Positions 52,601-60,025 of a stretch of 64,000 nucleotides of DNA are shown piece after piece (within the stretch, counting starts at the first letter, position 1; every line of letters starts with the position of its first letter). The notes under the pieces are model-generated. The model saw nothing but the letters and a program-made list of their open reading frames with translations, had not been told where the DNA came from and searched no databases. Source of the stretch: Phragmitibacter flavus (lineage in GTDB: Bacteria > Verrucomicrobiota > Verrucomicrobiia > Verrucomicrobiales > Verrucomicrobiaceae); the NCBI RefSeq assembly GCF_005780165.1, contig NZ_VAUV01000016.1, positions 1 through 64,000 of the forward strand. Reading direction: 5' to 3'. A program made the position numbers and the translations under genes.

Positions 52601-54130
52601 CCAGGCGCGTTGTTGTTGGTCGGGCTGGTCGGTGACGATGAGGAGTCGGGCGGCGGCGCTTTCGCTGCGCTGGCCTTTGAGGTCGGTGGCGGCGAGTTTG
52701 ATGAGCAGGGCGTCCCCGGGGTTGAGGGGGAGGTTGGCGAGAGCGAGGGTGGATTGGACGGTGGCTTCGAGGCCGCTGGCGCCGGGGATGTCCTGATTCT
52801 GCCAATCGGTGCCGTTGATGGCGTAGCTGAATTCGACTTTGGCGAGGCCGATGTCATCGCTGGCGGTGCCGCTGATGGCGATGGGCTGGTCGGGGCGGAT
52901 GGATTGATCGGTGGCAGGAGTGGTGAGGGTGAGGGAAGGCGGGAGATCGGTGATGGTGTCGATGCGGAAAGGGCTGGTTTCTTCGTTGGTGAAGAGGGTT
53001 TTGCTGGCGGTGAGGTCGAGCGCCCAGGCTTCGGATTTGCCGTCGAGGGTGAGTTCGAGTTGCCGGGTGTTGTTGTTGTTTTCCGTGCTGGTGATGGAGA
53101 GGGGAGTTTGGGCGGGATGAAGAACGGCGGTGGCGCTTTCGAGGGGTTGGTTGGCCTCGAACTGGACACGGATGGTGGAGCCTTCAAGGGCGCTGAGGTC
53201 GCCGTGATCTTCGGTGAGGGTTTGAGCGGGAAGTTTGGTGTAGGCGGGTGGGGTGATGGTTTTGATGAACTCGATGGCACGGGGACGGGCGCGGGCTTCG
53301 AGGGTTTGCCAGGAGGTGATGGCGTCGGCGGCGAGGACGCGGTAGCGGAGGTCGGTTTGTTCGACTTGCAGGGTGCTTTCGTATTGTTGATTGCCGACGG
53401 AGGTCATTTCCAAACGGGTGGGTTTGGTGTCGGCATTTTGTTGTTCGATGATGACGCGTTTGGGGGTGGGTCCATCGATGCGAACGCTGAGTTGCGTTTG
53501 GGAGGAGAAGGGGACGAGCGTGGGGGATTTTTCGGGGATGAGGAAGTGGATTTTGACGCTGGAGGGGCGGCCGATGTTGGCAAAGGGAAGGGCGGCGCGG
53601 GCGAGAAAGCCGGGGAGGTGGAGCTGGCCGAAGAAGGAAAGGGCGATGATGAGAACGATGACGACGGTGACGGCGCGGATGGTTTGCTGAAGGAGGCGGT
53701 TGGGGAGGGCTTTGACGGGGTCGAAATTGGAGAGTTGGGCGGCGACTTGATCTTGGAGATGTTCGCGGAATTCGGGGGAGTCGTGGTGGGCTTTGGTTTC
53801 GTCGGAGAGTTCGACGGCGGAGAGAAGTTTTTCGTGCAGGGTGGGGTCGGCGCTTTCCATGAGGCGCGCGGTGGCGGTGGTGTCGCGATGCTGGCGGAGA
53901 AGGGCGAGAGTTTGCCAGAGGGTGAAGGCGAGGGCGGCAATCCACGAGGTGTAGCTGAGGGTTTTGCGCAAGCCATCGGGCATGAAGGTGGCGCGGTCGA
54001 GCAGGGCGATGAGGAGGAAAAGGCCGAGCAGGATGGCGAGGGAGAAGAGGGCCGCGCGGATGAGGAGAAGGCGTGTGCGACGCTTTTGGAATGCGGCGAG
54101 GGCCTGGAGGGTGACGGGGCGTAAAGACAT
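49628..54130 (-). CDS. Giant DUF4175-like membrane protein with Gln-rich coiled-coil region
   Basis: 1500 residues. Three N-terminal membrane helices (about 20-45, 58-78, 155-175) precede a beta-rich extracytoplasmic part. That part includes NIGRPSSVKIHFLIPEKSPT, PPAYTKLPAQTL and the Ig-like SGTASDDIGLAKVEFSYAIN. From about 510 to 1430 it is almost all Ala/Gln/Glu/Lys helix, with Gln tracts up to six near the end. The C terminus ends LPARMAKDLTEATRQEPSPE then YRAAIESYYKAIAEKSK. This plan is that of DUF4175 proteins found with Bat/VWA genes. Last gene of the DUF58-VWA operon. Role unknown; probably an envelope-spanning scaffold. Confidence 0.85.
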   Translation of the reverse strand: MSLRPVTLQALAAFQKRRTRLLLIRAALFSLAILLGLFLLIALLDRATFMPDGLRKTLSYTSWIAALAFTLWQTLALLRQHRDTTATARLMESADPTLHEKLLSAVELSDETKAHHDSPEFREHLQDQVAAQLSNFDPVKALPNRLLQQTIRAVTVVIVLIIALSFFGQLHLPGFLARAALPFANIGRPSSVKIHFLIPEKSPTLVPFSSQTQLSVRIDGPTPKRVIIEQQNADTKPTRLEMTSVGNQQYESTLQVEQTDLRYRVLAADAITSWQTLEARARPRAIEFIKTITPPAYTKLPAQTLTEDHGDLSALEGSTIRVQFEANQPLESATAVLHPAQTPLSITSTENNNNTRQLELTLDGKSEAWALDLTASKTLFTNEETSPFRIDTITDLPPSLTLTTPATDQSIRPDQPIAISGTASDDIGLAKVEFSYAINGTDWQNQDIPGASGLEATVQSTLALANLPLNPGDALLIKLAATDLKGQRSESAAARLLIVTDQPDQQQRAWAATQKQLAQQAKALNQEMRTARKQAEQIRDDAKSDNPETAAALANLKQNLATVEEQADQLWEQLKKAAQQAPDTLKQQEINLVGQHLAELRNEHLPALKEQTQKPEGEVRKQIRKSANEAGANAETLNEALRTFATADLAQTAKEAYEILAPQQQKLADKAIDANRDPAQRTRWQEQQRAALAAAKSAQQDLQSLHDIAPDNRQRDIQNQLKNLDQKIPGIESALDTPDQKQAPEYLYGQAHELRNANNNARDFSRWMAEEAQNKAAELRDRLNQRDNPALAALGKARDQLNQAANEKKPDQQADAKKAAEQKLQAAADQLKAQSELREQNASTNTLAALDQNRLSRAIDKLAEEIPDQPTKESAQPLQQKLNDLVETARTLEADALAQDAQSALEEGQQRIQDKATPQQQLNAALAAQSQLRPLDKALQRAKADQPAIQAAQQARGQADRQQGEARNQANQATQQKQNQQDFQQPADQHNPTLDANQQAQQQLAAARQAFIPKVESARGTLEELTPKLSELAENAAKNLNESQQQTSELAQNAANQSTEQTAEQTQALMPQADANAEQLADLQAALRQETAHADMADLAQRQMARTADVGLAQMQQQTPKIANNLQQATESTQTAQQQQSLQNAAQAQQQTADALNQLSKNLANMEQGKTLPEDALAAQQAMEEALGIKQPLDESYQNIDELNQLMQEARDNPQKTLAALEQELQKNTQMQQALGQLAKQAATETQSALTELKNQPQNLPTAAPAEAHDLARVARHQQRLNQPEAAQQIQAASEQLQQLAKSEANAGNAEAAAQSAQAAQQAAAKATQSLPTTPSPSLFQAAKGAMLAQALDQLDQAVNPMGQGDAEQQQQGQQQQQQSAQQSLANAAQSQAQSMAQDRAQGQVPGQQPSPGQGQTAQQNSPSPPAGQQGQPSPDAGGNLSMTAPNTLVPVLTLQGNESWGRLPARMAKDLTEATRQEPSPEYRAAIESYYKAIAEKSK

Positions 54131-54195
54131 GGGCGAGGCGAAAAGTTAAAGTGAACTGAGAGAGGGAGTAGGAGTAAGAGTAGGAGGAGGATTTT

Positions 54196-56502
54196 CTATA
54201 CCAACCGCCAGTGTTTGCGGAGGAGCCATTCGGTGGTGAGGAGGAGAATGATGGCGGTGAACCACCACCAGCTGGACCATAATAAGGTTTCGCGGATGCG
54301 GGTTTCCTGGCGGTCGATTTGTTTGAGGAGTTCAGGGAGCTGGTTGATGTCGGATTCGCGCAGGAATCGACCGCCGCTGCTGCGGGAGATGGATTCGAGG
54401 AGGGGACGGTTGAGGGTGAGGTTGGACCACTCTTGGTTGGAGCTGTCGTCCACACGGAAACGGAGGGCGAGATCGCTGACTTTGGTGTTGTTGGTGGTGA
54501 CGTTGATGGAGTAGTCGCCGCTGGGAAGGTTGCTGGTGACGGCACGGAAGACGCCGCCGTGGGTGGGATCGGGTTCGAGCTGGAGGGTGGCGATTTGACG
54601 GCCGTCTCGGGTGAGGTTGACGCGGGGATTGGTGGCTTCGGTGAGGATGTTGCCATCGGCATCGCGAAGGCGGACGCGGAGTTCGGCTTTGTCGTTTTCG
54701 CGGTAGCGGAGCTGGTCCATGCCGATGCTGAGGGTTTTGTCTTCGGCGATGAAGGGAGGGGCGGCGATCCAGGAGGCGAGCTGCATCCAGAAACGTTGGT
54801 GGTGGAGGTCGGCGACTTCATATCGCCAGCGCCAGTATTCGTCGGTGGCGAGCCAGAGAACGCTGCCGGCTCCGAAGCGACGCCAGACCATGCCGGGGAT
54901 GCTGGGGTGGTTGGGGGACTGGAGTTCGGTGAGGGTGGTGGCGTCGGGGAGGGCGTCGGCGGAGGCGGCCCAGTTGGCTTTCGGGAGCTGCTCCCAGAGC
55001 GTCTGGTTGGCGGAGGGGCTGTCGCTGAGGCTGAGGGCGGTGAGGGTTTGACCTTGGGTGGTGAGGTCGTGGGTATAAGGGGTGTTGGCGGATTTTTTGC
55101 TGTTCCAGGAGACGGGGATGAGGGCGCTGTTGTTGGTGTCGCGCCAAGATTGCAGGTGGCCGCGTTGGCCGTCGAGGAGGATGAGGCCGCCGCCGCGTTT
55201 TTGGACGAAGTCGTGGAGGAGCTGGTGCTGTGCGGGTTGCAGGGCTTCGGAGCGGAGGTCGCCGAGGATGACGAGATCGTAGGATTGCATGTCGCGGTCG
55301 TCCTTGGGGAAGGCCTGCCGAATGCTGCTGTTGGGGGCGTTGGTGAAGTCGTCGAAGGCGGTGGTGACCTGCCAGCGTTGGTCGCGGTCGAAGTGGCTGT
55401 GGAGGTAGCGGGTTTCCCAGCGGGGGCGACCGTCGAGGATGAGGATTTTGCGTTTTTGGGTGAGGAGGTGGAGGGCGAGACTGGTTTCGTTGTTGGTCTG
55501 GATACGGTCTTTGGCGGCGTTTTCGCCGCTGAGTTCGACGCGGACGTTGAGGTTGCGGAGGGTGTCGCCGGGAGTGGGACTGGGGGCGAGTTCTTCGGCG
55601 AGGAAGGAGAAGGGGATCTGGCGGGCACCGGTGCCTTCGGTGGTGAAGTTTTGCTGCCAGAGGGTTTTGTTTTGAGACGTGATGGTGGCGACGGCGGGGA
55701 GGCCGGCAGGGAGGTGGTCGTTGATGTGGACGAGGCCTTCGGCGCGACCGTTGGGGAAGATGGCTTCGGGGGCGGTGACCTTGCTGAGGGCGAGGTCGGG
55801 TGGGGGAGCTTCGAGGCCGTAGCCGACGGTAAAGATGGGCGTTTTGTGGCTGCCGAGTTGTTCGGCGAGGGCTTCGGGGGAGCCGGGGGCGTTGTGCTGG
55901 CCGTCGGTGAGGAGGATGATGGCGGCTCCGCTCATGGAGGGGCCGAGGGCGTCGCGGAGGGGCTGGTCGAGGTTGGTGAAGGGGGCGTTGGGTTTGGCGA
56001 TTTGGGAGGGGAGGTCGCCGGAGGTATCTTTGCCGTTGTCGCGATGCCACCAGAGTCGGTCGGCTTTGCTGCCGCGGAGGGCGAAGAGTTCGACGTTGTG
56101 TTCCTGGGCGAGGGTTTGGATGAGGGTGTTGGGTTGCAGGAGGAGGGCTTGCTGGAGGCGGTCGAAGCGGGAGGATTTGGGCGAATTAGCGGTGGTGCTG
56201 GTGCTGGTTTCGTCGCTAAAGTCCATGCTGGCACTGGCGTCGGCGAGGATGAGGACACGGCCGAGCTGGCGGAAAGTTTCTTCATGACGCAGCACGGGGC
56301 CAGCGAGGCAGAGGATGATGAGGAGCACGGCGAGGGAACGGAGGGCGGGCAGCACCCAGCGGGGGGTGGTGGTGTGGAAGCGGAGTTCGCGACGGTAGTA
56401 AAAGAACATGAGCAGCGCGACGACGAGGGCGATGCTGATGACGGTGGCGGTGGGCCAGTCGCCGTTGAAACGAAGGAAAGTTTGTGTGGTTTGGGGAGAC
56501 AA
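54196..56502 (-). CDS. VWA-domain membrane protein (second Bat-like component)
   Basis: 768 residues. Two N-terminal helices (about 19-36 and 48-66), then a von Willebrand A domain whose MIDAS reads LILADASASMDFSD and later IILLTDGQHNAPG. A glutamine-amidotransferase-like middle part follows (YDLVILGDLRSEALQP, FVQKRGGGLILLDG and GMVWRRFGAGSVLWLATDEY). One C-terminal helix is seen (SSWWWFTAIILLLTTEWLLR). Proteins of this build accompany BatA and DUF58 genes and probably form a metal-dependent envelope complex. Separated by 124 bp from the BatA-like gene, a gap that holds GGCGGAA repeats. Confidence 0.85.
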   Translation of the reverse strand: MSPQTTQTFLRFNGDWPTATVISIALVVALLMFFYYRRELRFHTTTPRWVLPALRSLAVLLIILCLAGPVLRHEETFRQLGRVLILADASASMDFSDETSTSTTANSPKSSRFDRLQQALLLQPNTLIQTLAQEHNVELFALRGSKADRLWWHRDNGKDTSGDLPSQIAKPNAPFTNLDQPLRDALGPSMSGAAIILLTDGQHNAPGSPEALAEQLGSHKTPIFTVGYGLEAPPPDLALSKVTAPEAIFPNGRAEGLVHINDHLPAGLPAVATITSQNKTLWQQNFTTEGTGARQIPFSFLAEELAPSPTPGDTLRNLNVRVELSGENAAKDRIQTNNETSLALHLLTQKRKILILDGRPRWETRYLHSHFDRDQRWQVTTAFDDFTNAPNSSIRQAFPKDDRDMQSYDLVILGDLRSEALQPAQHQLLHDFVQKRGGGLILLDGQRGHLQSWRDTNNSALIPVSWNSKKSANTPYTHDLTTQGQTLTALSLSDSPSANQTLWEQLPKANWAASADALPDATTLTELQSPNHPSIPGMVWRRFGAGSVLWLATDEYWRWRYEVADLHHQRFWMQLASWIAAPPFIAEDKTLSIGMDQLRYRENDKAELRVRLRDADGNILTEATNPRVNLTRDGRQIATLQLEPDPTHGGVFRAVTSNLPSGDYSINVTTNNTKVSDLALRFRVDDSSNQEWSNLTLNRPLLESISRSSGGRFLRESDINQLPELLKQIDRQETRIRETLLWSSWWWFTAIILLLTTEWLLRKHWRLV

Positions 56503-56533
56503 GGGGCTGGAGGTGGGAGGTGGAAAGACAGAC

Positions 56534-56554
56534 GGCGGAAGGCGGAAGGCGGAA
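56534..56554. repeat. Three GGCGGAA heptamers between the two VWA genes
   Basis: Exact 7-bp units at 56534, 56541 and 56548 on the plus strand, in the spacer upstream of the second VWA gene. Same period as the arrays at 58800-58931. Confidence 0.8.
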
Positions 56555-56626
56555 GGCTTGAGTTTTGGGTAACGGGAAGAGTGACTGGAGTCTTGTCTCT
56601 TTTGTCTTTAAATCTTTTGTCTCTTG

Positions 56627-58795
56627 TCAGGCTCTGGCGATTCTTTGCTGGAGAAAGACTTCGGCGAAGAGGAAAAAGAGCACGAGGAGGAGGATGGGTT
56701 GCCAGATTTCGGAACCGAAACGGCGGGAGTGGTCGATCTTTTCAAAGGTGTCGTAGTCGGAGGCGAAGCTGGCGCCGAGGCGTTCGGCGATTTGACGGGT
56801 CTGATCGCTGCTGAGGGTGGCGAGGTTGGATTCGGCGGGGTCGGGGTTGAAGGCGAAGCGGCGGATGGGGGTGGTGTCGGTGGTTTTGGCGGGGCGGAGT
56901 TCGTAGAGGCCGGGGAGGAAGGTGTCTTTGTAGGTGATGGCGGGTTGGTTTTCGTTTTCGTTGCCGGAGTTTTTGACGGGCTTGAGATCGTGGGCTTGAT
57001 GGTGGGGATCGATGAGCTGGAGGGGTTGTTTGGCCTGGTCTTCGGTGAGGTCAAGTTGAAGCTGGTTGCCGGTGCGTTGGTATTGAGGAGGGGTGTTTTG
57101 GGTAGCGAGATGGGTGATGAGCCGCTGCATGAGGGGGACGAAGGCAGGTTGGAGGGGGAGGGTGCTCCATTGGGCGTTGGCGGTGGTGGTGAACAATAGG
57201 ACGCGGCCTTTGCCGTAGGGTTTTTCGATGAGGAGCGGGTCGCCGCGGTCGAGGTTGAGAAGGATGCGGGTGTCGCCTTCGATGTTGTCGAATTTCTGCC
57301 AGTGGGTGAAGGCGGCGTCTTGGAGGTTCATGCCGCGGGCGTCGTTGAAATAAGCGGTGGCGGGATGGGTGTGGCGCTGGCTGAGGAGGCGCGCGGGCAT
57401 CTGGTTGGGGTCGATGTGACCAAAGCCGGCGGGTTTGGCGGGGAGGAGTCCGGTGCCTTTTTGGTAGAGGTCGTTTTCATACCAGCGGGGGTCGATGTTG
57501 GGGCCGGGGAAGATGATGAGGCTATTGCCTTTTTTGATGTGTTCCTGGAGTTCCTTGAGCTGGTTGCCGTGGAGCTTTTCGACGTTGGCCATGATGATGA
57601 CGCGCTGGTTTTCGAGGTCGCGATCGCGGAATTTTTGTTCTTCGACGAGGGTGGGGAGGATGACGTCTTTGAGGCCGGTGGCGGCGCTCATGTGGGGGCT
57701 GAGGGCGATCTGGAGGAAGTCGGCGGGACCGGTCATGGGAGCGCTGCCGCTGCGACCAGAGATGAGCAGGGTTTTGACTTCTTCGCGGACGGGGATGACG
57801 AGGGAGAAGGCGTTGTCTTCGGGGAAGGCGTCGCCTTCAAGTCGGAGGGTGAGGGCGTGGTCGCCGGGGGTGTCGAAGGTGTGGGTGAGGGTGAAGGTGG
57901 CTTCGGCTTGCGGGGCGATGGTGACGCGGGTGCTACGGATGCGGACGCCGTCGGCTTCGAGGTGGACGGGGATGTCCTGGTAGTCGCGCTGGCCGTGGTT
58001 TTGGATGCGGGCGCGCAGGGCGAGGGGCTGGTCGCGGGCGATGATGAAGGCGGAGGGGTCGACGTGGGTGAGGGCGAGGTTTTCGCTGAGTTGGCTGTTG
58101 CTGCGGTAGAGGGTGAGGGCGGGGGCGGGTTCGATTTTTTTGATGGGGTCGAGTTCCGGGAGGGAGCCTCCGTCGAGGACGGTTTGCCAGTCGGTTTGCT
58201 GGAAGTCGGAAAGGATGAGGAGTTCGCGGGCGGGGGTTTGGGTGCGTTTCAGTTCGGTAGTGGCGAGCTGGAGGGATTCGGCAATGGCGACGGGGCCGGC
58301 GAGGCTGGGGGTGGTGTTGAGTTTTTCGAAGATGAGGTCGTGCGAGGTGGTGGGTCCGTCGAGGAGAAGTCGGGGAGGGCTGCCGGCGAGGATGACGCTG
58401 ACATCGGAGCCGCGCGGGAGCTGGTCGATGATGCGGCGCAGTTCGGCGGTGGCTTTGTCGCGGGTGCTGCCGCCTTCACCGGCGGCGCGCATGGAGGCGG
58501 AGTCGTCGAGGAGCACGACGAGTGAGCGTTTGTCCATGCCGGGGAATTGTCGGAGCAGGCTGAAGACGGGTCGCGCGAGGCAGAGGGCGAGAAAGATGGG
58601 GATGGCGATGCGGGTGGCGAGGAGCAGTTTTTGCTCAAGCTGGAGGTTGCGACGGCGGAGTTTGAGGGCTTTTTCGAGGAGGTGCATGGCTCCCCATTGG
58701 ACGGTGTGGATGCGGCGTCGGTTGAGCAGGTGGATGAGCAGCGGGATGGTGAAGGCTGCGGCACCGGCGAGGAGGATGGCGTTTAAGAAAGACAC
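56627..58795 (-). CDS. BatA-like VWA protein (aerotolerance regulator type)
   Basis: 722 residues. The start SFLNAILLAGAAAFTIPLLI with HLLNRRR is the classic Aerotolerance/BatA N-terminal module, followed by a second helix (LATRIAIPIFLALCLARPVF). The VWA domain has MIDAS VVLLDDSASMRAAG and ELLILSDFQQTDW. A long extracytoplasmic part with Ig-like strands and a GATase-like segment follows (QRVIIMANVEKLHGNQLKEL), and a final helix QPILLLVLFFLFAEVFLQQR. Bat proteins form envelope complexes linked to stress tolerance in Bacteroides and Leptospira. The same job here is inferred. Confidence 0.88.
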   Translation of the reverse strand: MSFLNAILLAGAAAFTIPLLIHLLNRRRIHTVQWGAMHLLEKALKLRRRNLQLEQKLLLATRIAIPIFLALCLARPVFSLLRQFPGMDKRSLVVLLDDSASMRAAGEGGSTRDKATAELRRIIDQLPRGSDVSVILAGSPPRLLLDGPTTSHDLIFEKLNTTPSLAGPVAIAESLQLATTELKRTQTPARELLILSDFQQTDWQTVLDGGSLPELDPIKKIEPAPALTLYRSNSQLSENLALTHVDPSAFIIARDQPLALRARIQNHGQRDYQDIPVHLEADGVRIRSTRVTIAPQAEATFTLTHTFDTPGDHALTLRLEGDAFPEDNAFSLVIPVREEVKTLLISGRSGSAPMTGPADFLQIALSPHMSAATGLKDVILPTLVEEQKFRDRDLENQRVIIMANVEKLHGNQLKELQEHIKKGNSLIIFPGPNIDPRWYENDLYQKGTGLLPAKPAGFGHIDPNQMPARLLSQRHTHPATAYFNDARGMNLQDAAFTHWQKFDNIEGDTRILLNLDRGDPLLIEKPYGKGRVLLFTTTANAQWSTLPLQPAFVPLMQRLITHLATQNTPPQYQRTGNQLQLDLTEDQAKQPLQLIDPHHQAHDLKPVKNSGNENENQPAITYKDTFLPGLYELRPAKTTDTTPIRRFAFNPDPAESNLATLSSDQTRQIAERLGASFASDYDTFEKIDHSRRFGSEIWQPILLLVLFFLFAEVFLQQRIARA

Positions 58796-58799
58796 TATG

Positions 58800-58931
58800 A
58801 AAGGATAAAGGCTAAGGGATAAAGGATAAAAGTCTGAAGTGGGAAGTCGGAAGTCGGAAGTCGGAAGTCGGAAGTCGGAGGTGGGCGGGGTTGGAAACGG
58901 ATTACTGCCTACTGCTCACTGCCTACTGTTT
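58800..58931. repeat. Three different 7-bp tandem repeat arrays in one spacer
   Basis: Plus strand: AAAGGAT/AAAGGCT/AAGGGAT/AAAGGAT (58800-58827), then five exact AAGTCGG (58844-58878), then ACTGCCT/ACTGCTC/ACTGCCT/ACTGTTT (58904-58931). The last array touches the DUF58 stop codon. The three units are unrelated in sequence but share the 7-bp period. They lie in the 135-bp gap between DUF58 and the BatA-like gene. Confidence 0.88.
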
Positions 58932-59824
58932 CACCGGGCGCGGAGGGCGAGGTAGGCTTTGACGGCGGCGCTGACGGGTTCGTGGGTGAGGATGGGGACG
59001 AGGTCGACTTCGTGTTTGCGGAGGCCTTCGGTGAGGGTGGTGCGGAAGGTGGCGAGGACTTCGAGATATCGCTGCCGGATGGCGGCGGGGTCGAGGAGCT
59101 GGTGGTCTTCGGTGTTTTCGAGGTTTTCGAAGCGGGCCCAGCGGGTGAAGGGGAAGTCGAGTTCGTCTTGGTCCCAGAGTTGGAAGACGATGAGTTCGTG
59201 GCCTTGGCGGCGGAGGATGCCGATGGCTTGGAGGAGGGCTTCGGGATCGTCGAAGCCGTCCGTGAGGAGCATGAGGAGGCCGCGTTTTTTGAGGTTGTTG
59301 GCAATCGAGCGGAGGACGGTGGCAAGGGAGGTGTCGGCGCCGGGTTTGGTTTTTTGAAGGGTGTCGAGGATGTGGTGGAGGTGACTGGTTTTGGTGCGGC
59401 AGGGGATGTGTTCGCGCACTTTGCTGTCGAAGGTGACGAGGCCGACGGCGTCCTGCTGGCCGGTAAGGACATAAGCGAGGGCGGCGGCGAGTTTGCGGGC
59501 TTGGTCGAATTTGATATGGCCTTTGGTGCCGCGGTAGTTCATGGAACCGCTGGCGTCGACGAGGATGGTGGCGCGGAGGTTGGTTTCTTCGTCGAATTCG
59601 CGGATGAAGAAGCGGTCGCTGCGACCGAAGATTTTCCAGTCGAGGCGTTTGATTTCGTCGCCTTGAACGTAGGGGCGATGCTGGCGGAATTCGACGGAGA
59701 AACCTTTGTGGGGGGAGGCGTGCATGCCGGTGCTGAACCCTTCCATGACGCTGCGGGCAAACAGCGGGAGGCCGTTGAGCTGGGCGAGGTCTTCGGGTGT
59801 GAGGAGATCAGAAAGGCGGGCCAT
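58931..59824 (-). CDS. DUF58 family protein (Bat operon)
   Basis: 297 residues, soluble. Characteristic DUF58 core: GFSVEFRQHRPYVQGDEIKR, LDWKIFGRSDRFFIREFDEE and TNLRATILVDASGSMNY, the last being a MIDAS-like site. AALAYVLTGQQDAVGLVTFD and LLMLLTDGFDDPEALL continue the VWA-like fold. DUF58 proteins normally work with a MoxR AAA+ ATPase; none is encoded next to it here. First gene of the four-gene minus-strand operon. Confidence 0.92.
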   Translation of the reverse strand: MARLSDLLTPEDLAQLNGLPLFARSVMEGFSTGMHASPHKGFSVEFRQHRPYVQGDEIKRLDWKIFGRSDRFFIREFDEETNLRATILVDASGSMNYRGTKGHIKFDQARKLAAALAYVLTGQQDAVGLVTFDSKVREHIPCRTKTSHLHHILDTLQKTKPGADTSLATVLRSIANNLKKRGLLMLLTDGFDDPEALLQAIGILRRQGHELIVFQLWDQDELDFPFTRWARFENLENTEDHQLLDPAAIRQRYLEVLATFRTTLTEGLRKHEVDLVPILTHEPVSAAVKAYLALRAR

Positions 59825-59828
59825 ATCG

Positions 59829-59856
59829 AAAGGCTAAAGGATAAGGGCTAAAGGAT
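59829..59856. repeat. Four AAAGGCT/AAAGGAT heptamers upstream of DUF58
   Basis: AAAGGCT, AAAGGAT, AAGGGCT, AAAGGAT in register, four bases before the DUF58 start on the minus strand. The same unit and the same close placement to the start codon are seen before pilT (14424-14458) and before the BatA-like gene (58800-58827). Confidence 0.85.
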
Positions 59857-59964
59857 AAAGATGAATAGCAGAGCGAGGATGGCGGGCGAACTTGATGGTT
59901 ACGCAGGGGCGGGGCGGGGTTTCTCATGGGATGAGGGGAATATTGAGAATGACAGGCACAAAAA

Positions 59965-59996
59965 TGCCCATCCCGCGCGGATTGGCGGGATGGGCA
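59965..59996 (-). terminator. Rho-independent terminator of the metallophosphoesterase gene
   Basis: Perfect 12-bp stem TGCCCATCCCGC/GCGGGATGGGCA with an 8-base loop, followed on the minus strand by TTTTTG. It lies 29 bp after the stop at 60026 and separates that gene from the DUF58 operon. Confidence 0.9.
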
Positions 59997-60025
59997 GTGA
60001 AGGGAAGGGGGTTTTGGAAGATGGT

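Noticed and set aside
50144-54124. Open plus-strand frame of 1326 codons
   Set aside because: Antisense shadow of the DUF4175-like gene; the product is a Gly/Val/Glu/Leu low-complexity string caused by Ala/Gln-rich codons on the other strand.
54319-56814. Open plus-strand frame of 831 codons
   Set aside because: Antisense to the second VWA gene, which has clear helices and a MIDAS site; the plus-strand product is Gly/Glu/Val low complexity.
58844-58878. AAGTCGG array considered as a CRISPR array
   Set aside because: Units are only 7 bp with no spacers and no cas genes nearby; it is a simple tandem repeat.
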